Origin: Coffea arabica
Lineage: Eukaryota; Streptophyta; Magnoliopsida; Gentianales; Rubiaceae
Direction: 5' to 3'
Assembly: GCF_036785885.1 (NCBI RefSeq)
Contig: NC_092317.1
Location: 6,636,501-6,700,500 of the forward strand
Length of the DNA stretch: 64,000 nucleotides
The notes below the pieces were generated by a model, which had not been told where the DNA came from, did not search any database, and worked only from the letters and a program-made list of their open reading frames with translations. Made by a program: the position numbers and the translations under genes. Positions 57,001 to 64,000 of this stretch are shown piece after piece; position 1 is the stretch's first letter, and the number at the start of each line of letters is the position of its first letter.

Positions 57001-60000
57001 CCTCCCTATATTAATTAAATCCCAAGATCTATGTGGACAAGTGCATTGATGATTAATTTTGGTCACTGCTGAGGCCACTATCTGTGTTTGGATAGTTTTT
57101 TTTAAAATATATATATATTCCGCTTGCATCATAAATATATTATCCAATCAAACTTTTTATATTTTCAATTATCTTTTTATCTCATATATATCACATCACA
57201 AAAAATACTATAATAATTACTCTGTCTTTATCTTTCCTTTTGTATTTCATTCGTAGTTAGTTGATGTAATTCTATTTCTAAGAACAAAATAATTTAGAAA
57301 AAGAACGATCAAAGATTGAAGCCCGAAGGCAAAAGAACAATGTATAGATTGAATGAGTGCCTGTGCAAGATACAAACTACTAATTGACATTCAGTAATAC
57401 AATCAGCCGTAGGATAGACAGAACTCTCGTTGTAGTCCTGGCTCCTGAGTAATGTTTCTCCAGTAAAACACTCCAATTCACGCCCTATAAAGTTTATCCA
57501 TGCACTAAAGCGCGGCTTTTTCTGAAGTACAAAATATAATGCATGGGCGTTGGATTGGCAAAAACTCATGATGCTTTAACCTCAATGGCCACTTCTCAAG
57601 GTTTAAACAACTTTACAATCAAACCCATTCAACAATCTACAGTAAAACTCTTTGTTCTAAACATGTGGCTGTGTCTCAATCTCCTGCTACCCCTTTCTCA
57701 AGGTTTCTGTCCTCCAGCCAACCTGGAAACCTCGCTTCATTCTAAAAGATTTGTCAAAAGAAAAAGATTCATGCGAAAGAGCAATAAAACGTTGTTGTGA
57801 CTGTAAAAGTCGAGACATTTTTGGAAAACCAAACCCATTGACATGGCTTTCTTTAGACACTCCACGTTCCCATTAACTTCTTTTTGTGGAAAGAGTCTTA
57901 TGACTACAAAAAGTCATTGCTAGTTTGACCATAACCACAGGGTTCAAACTTCAAACTGGAGCAGATTCTTTAAATCAGCTGAGGTTATTAATTAATTCAA
58001 AGCTGACTGACAAAAATACTTGCTTCCTGCCAGCATTACATGACTCCTGGAAGTATCCCATGTCTTAACTGTTAAAACTTAGCAGACTTGAAATAAAAAT
58101 TCGCAAAGTAGAGATGTCATACACAGTCTATTTTGCAAGTAATAACAAAAAGGTTAAAGGAGAGATCTTTGGAGAATTTTATCTTATCCTCTGAATTTCT
58201 GATTCCACTCAAATAACTACATATATAGCAAAAGGCACCTGTTCGGCCTCCAAGGAAGTAGTAGTACCAATTGTCTAACCCTTTGTCTTTTTTTTTTTTT
58301 CTGGTTTATAAACACTAGTCATTGAAGCTGATGAGACTTTGATTTAATGATCGATTAAGGTTGAGTCCCCTCAAACATAAAGATTTTAAATTCAATTTCC
58401 CTTTCTTCCTCCTCCTCACATCTTAAATCCTACTCTTCCCTATTAGAAAAAAGTCCAAAAAAAAAGAAAGAAAGAAAAGTCATTGAAGCTAATATCTGCA
58501 AGATGAGCATTCATGCATGATTCAACAATATACACATTTTGATGGAAAACGTTTTCTTGAATACCAAGGTTGATGCCTGTGGGTGGCTTTCATGTGATGA
58601 TGTCTAGAAAAGGCAAACAAACAGTCCCTTTTCTTGAAACCCTAAGTTTGAAAACAAAAAATCTCTAAAAAACCAAAAGCAACATTGATCAACTCGCTAG
58701 CTCCATGTGCCTTAAAATGTGGATACAAACTAACAATGGCAAAACCATAAAAAGCTTTGCTTTCCGTACTGAGGGGGGTACAAATCCTTAGACAGTTGAT
58801 ACTTTGAAAGTTAAACCAAGGAAAAGCACACAGCCACCGCCAGTAAGTTCATGCTAATCCCCATTCTCTTGTCTCTTTAACGGAAAAGCAATTCTCACTT
58901 CTCAATAGTTAAACATTTGAAAACGAAAAAGGAATACTTGCTTACCCCTGTTTTAGTCAAAATCAGTCATACTTGGAACTTGAAATCTAGTGACATATGG
59001 AACTAAATTTCTAAAAAATAAAAAACTAAGGAAAAACATAGTGATTCTTGTGTTTAGACTATAATGAAACGACAAATTACATGTACTTTGACCGGAGGGG
59101 AGCCAAATTTTCTTATTGTAGTCCTATTTATAACTTGGAGATTTCACTATCTTTGTTGCATGGGAGAAAATATAAAAACAAAAGTGTTCTTTTCACATTT
59201 TTGCCTTCAAAAGATCAAAAGCCACCAATTAAAAGTTAAAACATTTCTATCGAGAGCAAATTTCTTAATGTCGATTATTCAAGTTTTGGTTACTCAACCA
59301 CAATTTGGAAAAGGACCGAAAGTGTTTTCTTGCGGTTTAGATTTGTGTGAACCGACGAATGAGCATGGCACTTTGCACCGGATGTGATTTATATATTCTT
59401 ACTTTTGTCCTTTCCAATACTTGGAAACCTTTGATTTTGACTTCATTGCGTGAGAGAAAATTAGAAAACAAAAGTGCTACTTTTACATTTTTTGCTTCCA
59501 AAAAAATCCTCAATGTTTATTCACATTGTGGCTAACTAACCATAGGACAAGACTGATGATTTACCACGGTCACAATTTTAATGTCATACCAAATTTTTTC
59601 TCATATTACCATCATGTGCCAATTGTAATCCAAGACTATTGGCGTATCAAATCAAGGATCAGAAATTACTAAATTATTATTTAGTTGTATTTTAATCAAG
59701 TTAAGGTTTTAATAACTTTATTGGAATCAAGTTATGGTTGTTTTATTATTTAAAAATAAATATTTTTTAGAAAATTTCTCGCGAATATAAAACTTATTTA
59801 CCAAGTCCTGTAGGGAGTCCCTATTCTAGTCATAAGTTGAAAAGAATGAAAGTTTGATAGATTTGTTATTATGGTATTATTGATATTATATCGTTGATTG
59901 TTCCTCTTCTTTTATACTTATTCTTATATGTATAAATTGCCTTTCCCACACACATTGATTATATGAAATTTCTCACCTATATCTTTTTGGTGAAATATTT

Positions 60001-60964
60001 TGGCATCTACAGAGACTAGAAAAGTTAATTGAAAGAGTAAATTTGATAATTAACACCGAGATTACTCTAACATTAAAATTTTACGCAAGACAAATTCTCC
60101 GGTGATGTGCCCACAATTTCCTATGTTGATGGAAGTGTGAAAATAAGGGATTCCGGCATAACGTGTCCAGACCAGTGGACATCGCAGGCAGACGAGTTTG
60201 AGTTGAAACTTGAAAAATGACACAAAAATCAAGGGCCACCCACTGATTTAAAGTTGGAGAGCTCGCCCTCGTGTTCGTAAACATAACTGTAAAGTTAAAA
60301 CTGTTGTTTTAGATGATAGTAGTTAATTAGTAGTACTTAATAATAATCATCATGTGGCTAGTGATTCGATGCATTTTAGTTTACCACCTGCCTGCCCATG
60401 CATGTTCTTCAACGTTTCGATCTTCGTAATTACTCTGTTAAATGCAGAGTTCCCAATCACCAGGTTTTTGTTTTTACTAGTATTTGAATAATGGTAACTA
60501 TCATGCTAGTGTATTCTGCAGTCAAAGGAGGAATTTCAATATTTAATTCGGTTTTCTTGTATGAGAAAAATAAAGAATTCTTTAGAGATTCATGTTCTAT
60601 TCTATAACAGAAACGGTATAGTGTGAATTTTTTTGGTCAATATATAATGTGAATCATTTGAACAGGGCATTTGTACTTGGATAGATTTTTCCTTATTTTC
60701 CTTCTTTTTTTAATTCGGGGTAGAGGGCTTTCACTTAAAATCAAGTGTTCAATTGACATTTGTTAAAATAGAGTGTAAGCGATAATATTTTCAAAAAATA
60801 GCATTAAGTTGGGAAAGTGTATAAATAGAAAGAAGACAAAAATTAAAAGTGTGCATATTATATATGGGGTTACGAGTGATTTTAGTATGCTAAGTAGACA
60901 TTCGCACGGATTAAGAACCGATGATTCCAATTTTTTTGAAAGGTGTAATCTAAATCGGCCCTTA

Positions 60965-61553
60965 TAGAGATGGTTAGGGTTATGGTTCTTGAACCTCCGA
61001 TTCCGGTTATGGTTTCGATTTCTTCTGATTATGGTTCCAATCCTTTTAGTTATGTTTAAAAACTTGTTGTTATAAATTTATTCTAAGAAAATAGGACAAT
61101 GAATGTTAAAAAATTTTTTTATTGTATTATCTAGTGCAAGGAAAAAGAAAAGATGATGCAAAATTTGTGAAAAAGTATCTCATTGTTGATGAGATTAGAT
61201 TGGTCTTGGATTTAAATTAGATATGAAGTATAAATTTACTAATGAAATGGGACAATGGGTTGTCGGGTTAGAATTGGAATTGCTAGTATTAGATGCTGAT
61301 TATTGATATTAAACTCTAAATTGGCTAAATAGATTTAAGTAGCAAATGTTTTTTTTAGATGATTTGAACCGATTGTAAACCGTTAGTTTCGATTCCAATT
61401 TAAAATTTTGGTAAATTTGAACTTAAATCTTTAGTCACAGTTATGGTTCCGGTTCCAATTTCTAAAACCCAATTTCAATTCCTGTTCAATAAACCGCCAA
61501 ATAAACTTCGATCCGATTCTAGTTCAAACTTAAACGGTGGCCACCTCTAAAAC
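60965..61553. mobile_element. Possible degenerate hAT-like non-autonomous element
   Basis: The left edge reads TAGAGATGGTTAGGG and the right edge ends in GGCCACCTCTA, roughly inverted. The interior repeats GATTCCGGTT/GGTTCCGGTTCC-like words in both orientations, typical of such elements. No convincing 8-bp target duplication is seen, so borders are uncertain. Confidence 0.4.
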
Positions 61554-62294
61554 TAATGCCCTTAAAATAACCCTTCCACTTATGTTGTACACATGGATTG
61601 CTTTATTCCATGGAGTGATGGTTGAAGTAAATTTCTATAGGTCTTTCAATTGCTGTACAAATAACAAATATTCTTTAACAACTTAAACCCTCATTTCCCA
61701 TGGATGTGTTACAAGATATTTACCAACTTCTCCTTGTTATAATCATGAGAATTCTACGGAAACTTTCATTGGACCGTTTTATTGGTGTCTTATTTGTTGC
61801 GAGTTGTAGTTCAAAATTATGTTATTCCTATTTGTCATACTGTAATTTAGTTGTCACTCTATGTTAGTTGTGATACTCTTGTTACCACACTAATACTCCA
61901 CAAAAAAAAAAAAAAAATTTAATTATTTGCTTTTGATAATGAGAGTCTTTAGCTGTATTCAATCAAATTAAAATTTAACTGAAAAAAAGGGGAAATAAAA
62001 GAAGATTCTTGGCCACCAAGAACAATCTTTGTCATGCATGCATGGCGGCAGACAGGCCCAAAACACCCGTATCTTCCATTTCACAGGTCTTTCATCTAAT
62101 ATTGTGACTCAACAAAGAGAACCATATTCAACCTTTTAACTGTAACTTTGGATACTACAGTCTTTAGCTTATAAATTTGAGTTTCCCTAAGCACTGGTTC
62201 CTCTGAGTAACTACATTGTTTTTTAACCACGAATAAAAAAAAAAAGGTGCTTGTTGGAACCTTATCTTTGACTTGGTTTGGACTTCGGACTGTC

Positions 62295-62300
62295 TATAAA
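62295..62300 (+). promoter_or_regulatory. TATA box of the RGF peptide gene
   Basis: TATAAA in TGTCTATAAAGCC, 80 bp upstream of the ATG at 62380. Confidence 0.65.
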
Positions 62301-62379
62301 GCCAGAGTTCTTTCACATGCTTCCTCTCCGTTCTTTTTGCTCAACGACAACATCCAAAAAGCTAGAAAAGAAACAAGAA

Positions 62380-63080
62380 ATGGTGTCAACAAGTTTCAGG
62401 CATTTTGTGCTTGCAATCATGGTCCTTCTGCTAGCCACGAAGGCTTGTGATGCAAATAGTGATGAAGGTATTTTTCCTCCTTGTCCTTCATTAATCTAAT
62501 TTCCATTTATCAAGTTCTCTTGCACAAGAAAGTTTACGCATTTTTTTTCACTTTTTTTTGGCACTTTATAGGTTTCAAGAAAGTTGAAGCTGAGGCTGGA
62601 AATGGAATTATGCCGCCAGGAGGAAAAGAAATGCACAATGCAAAGGTAATTATTATACTAGAAATTGTTTTATGTCCAAATTTGGTTACTTGTTTAATTG
62701 TCTACAAGAAAATTTGGGTTTGGAACTTGTTGAACTTAGGATTCTATCATAATCTTTTTCAGGAAATTTACAACGCTGGTCCCAGAGTTGCTGCAGATAC
62801 TAGTGGTAAATTTGGAGGAAGAAAAATGATGCTTGAGATAAAGGGATTGAGTAATGAAGTGAAGAAAGAGGAAACCAAGAAGACCAGTGAAGAAGCTTCA
62901 AAGATTTCAGGTGCAAGTTCCGTTGGAAATAGTAAGCATACATGGAAGGGGAAGTTGAGCATGCAAAGTAAATTGAGTAGTAGAAGTGTCAATCATCATT
63001 TGAAGGTTAACATGGGTGGTTTTATGGCTCTCAATGCCGATTATCATATGGCAAAAACGCATCCACCTAGGAATAACTGA
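62380..63080 (+). CDS. RGF/GLV/CLEL secreted peptide precursor
   Basis: Encodes a precursor of about 159 residues in three exons: 62380-62467, 62572-62645 and 62763-63080, all GT-AG with matching phases. Exon 1 is a signal peptide with a hydrophobic core (FVLAIMVLLLATKACDA). The variable middle is Lys/Ser-rich. The extreme C-terminus is DYHMAKTHPPRNN followed by stop, the 13-residue root meristem growth factor signature: Asp-Tyr for tyrosine sulfation, a Pro pair for hydroxylation and a terminal Asn. Such peptides are cut out in the secretory pathway, sulfated by TPST and sensed by RGFR/RGI receptor kinases to control root meristem size and gravitropism. The ATG fits the signal peptide and the TATA box 80 bp upstream. 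Continuing through both introns would give a spurious longer frame from 62481. Confidence 0.9.
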
Positions 63081-63559
63081 GGATACTGAAGATACTGAGG
63101 ATAGGGAAATTTTGCCTTTTATCCCCCTCATGTTGCAATTTTGTTGACAAATTAGTAGATGCAGTACCGATAGGAAATGAAAGTATACTTGTATGTATTT
63201 GCCAATAGAATTTTAACCCCTTCTCAAATTAATGAATTTTTTCTTCTCCTTCGCAAGATAATTCTTGTTGCACTTATGAAATGATAAAGGTTATCTCCAG
63301 CCTCTTTATTTCCTTGTAAACTCATGAATGGATCTTATATACTTAATTGCTTTCTTGAATGAAACTAAGGGGTAGAAATGGATGTCTTGATTGTCACTGC
63401 CACTGTGTGTGCCTCAATCTTACAAAGCAAAACATACAAAAAACAACAATAAAGGCATCACATGACTGCTTATCTATGCACCAAGTAGTATACAAGATGC
63501 ATGTAGAGCTAAAAAGAGTTACCTATATTCAGCTGAAGTAGCTGTCTTGTTATCTGCAG
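63081..63559. other. Spacer between the two RGF-type coding units
   Basis: Contains the 3' UTR of the first RGF gene. I searched for a signal-peptide exon for the following coding exons and found none convincing; ATGs at 63178, 63360 and 63378 lead to short non-hydrophobic peptides or lack a usable donor. Confidence 0.5.
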
Positions 63560-64000
63560 GAAGAAATGACAGGAGCAAAAACTTAAAGAAGTCGGCTGAG
63601 CGTTCTTTAACACAATCTTATAACCAGGTTTCAATCCTTCCATCGTGCAGTATAAAATTATCCATGGTTTTGTGTTCTTTATATCTACGAACGATGCTCG
63701 TCTTCTTTTTCACATGAACGTCTTTGCAGTATGACAGAAGACATTTGAAGGCCAATTCCAAGAATGAAGCAAGCTCAGAGACTGCAGTGACAAGGCCAAG
63801 TGATCTCCCTAAACCTGACCAACTCTGCTCCCAAGAATGTGCAACTGACTCAATTAGTTGCAGCTCAAAATGCTCATCAGTATCTAAAAGTTCAGTTTCA
63901 AAGAAATCAGATCAAGATCAAGATTCATTTCAGAATCTTGACTCTGAAAAACTGCTGAAGGCTGCAAGTCAGATTGTAAATTTGATGAATAAAGACTACC
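63560..64000 (+). CDS. Second RGF/GLV-type peptide precursor, partial (runs off the window)
   Basis: Two exons fit: 63560-63627 (after TTATCTGCAG) and 63730-64000+ (after CTTTGCAG). Phases equal those of exons 2 and 3 of the RGF gene just upstream. The frame reads RNDRSKNLKKSAERSL, then a Ser/Cys-rich region (CATDSISCSSKCSSVSKSS), then KLLKAASQIVNLMNKDY, where the window ends. An amphipathic stretch followed by Asp-Tyr is just what precedes the mature peptide in RGF/GLV precursors, so the 11 missing residues should decide. No signal-peptide exon of its own is visible within 480 bp. It either starts elsewhere, shares exon 1 of the upstream gene by alternative splicing (frames are compatible), or is a decayed copy. 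Confidence 0.6.

Larger units (their letters stand above)
56222..62294. other. Six-kb gene-poor region upstream of CTF4 and of the RGF gene
   Basis: The promoter and leader of CTF4 lie just right of 56221; the minus frame is open to 56413 but the ATG at 56221 matches the known protein start. About 57075-57230 resembles the MITE near 19.4 kb. About 59090-59270 and 59380-59540 are diverged copies of one another (shared AAAACAAAAGTG and CACATTTTTGCCTTC-like words). The rest is AT-rich with no gene recognised. Confidence 0.5.

Noticed and set aside
57309-57800. Overlapping open frames of 85-86 codons on both strands
   Set aside because: No domain, signal peptide or conservation is recognisable; length is within chance for this DNA.
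59048-59535. Three short frames with similar endings
   Set aside because: The similarity comes from a diverged DNA repeat (59090-59270 and 59380-59540), and frames differ between copies.
62481-63080. A single 199-residue frame over the RGF gene
   Set aside because: It runs through two introns and lacks the signal peptide; the three-exon model from 62380 gives the correct secreted precursor.

Overview
This window looks like nuclear DNA of a eudicot plant. It is AT-rich between genes, carries plant GT-AG introns and plant LTR retrotransposons, and encodes plant-specific families: tropinone-reductase-like short-chain dehydrogenases, a proline-rich receptor-kinase fragment and an RGF/GLV secreted peptide precursor. 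The species cannot be fixed from sequence alone; dispersed MITE-like repeats resemble those I associate with asterids, a weak hint.

Layout. 1-7.5 kb: AT-rich DNA, a tRNA-type SINE, then a decayed Ty3/gypsy chromovirus on the minus strand (1825-7284) flanked by a 190-bp direct repeat instead of a normal target duplication. 7.5-11.1 kb: a 1.83-kb tandem duplication with no intact gene. 13-49 kb: a cluster of at least eleven tropinone-reductase-like SDR copies, all without an intron in the coding part. Seven have full open reading frames (13311, 20261, 22163, 24181, 30453, 46136 and 48141 as left ends) and four are broken. The middle of the cluster is a head-to-head gene pair (minus gene, plus gene) repeated three times; the plus partner is intact only in unit 1. 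The cluster is riddled with insertions: a Pack-MULE carrying part of a PERK receptor-kinase gene, two solo LTRs, a remnant hAT-like element, a full-length 9.5-kb Tat-type gypsy element (31905-41409) with its own antisense spliced gene, a short SINE-like retroposon and a GC-rich non-autonomous hAT element.

50.7-56.2 kb: a 12-exon minus-strand gene for the replisome WD40 protein CTF4/WDHD1, apparently intact. 56.2-62.3 kb: gene-poor DNA with diverged repeats. 62.4-64 kb: an RGF/GLV/CLEL peptide gene, followed by exons of a second peptide precursor of the same family, cut off by the window edge just at its Asp-Tyr motif.

Functionally, the SDR cluster is probably a specialised-metabolism carbonyl-reductase family under rapid birth and death. 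One intact-looking member has lost the catalytic tyrosine, and the three minus-strand members share a 42-bp in-frame duplication before the cofactor-binding motif. CTF4 (DNA replication and chromatin) and the RGF peptide (root meristem signalling) are unrelated single-function neighbours.
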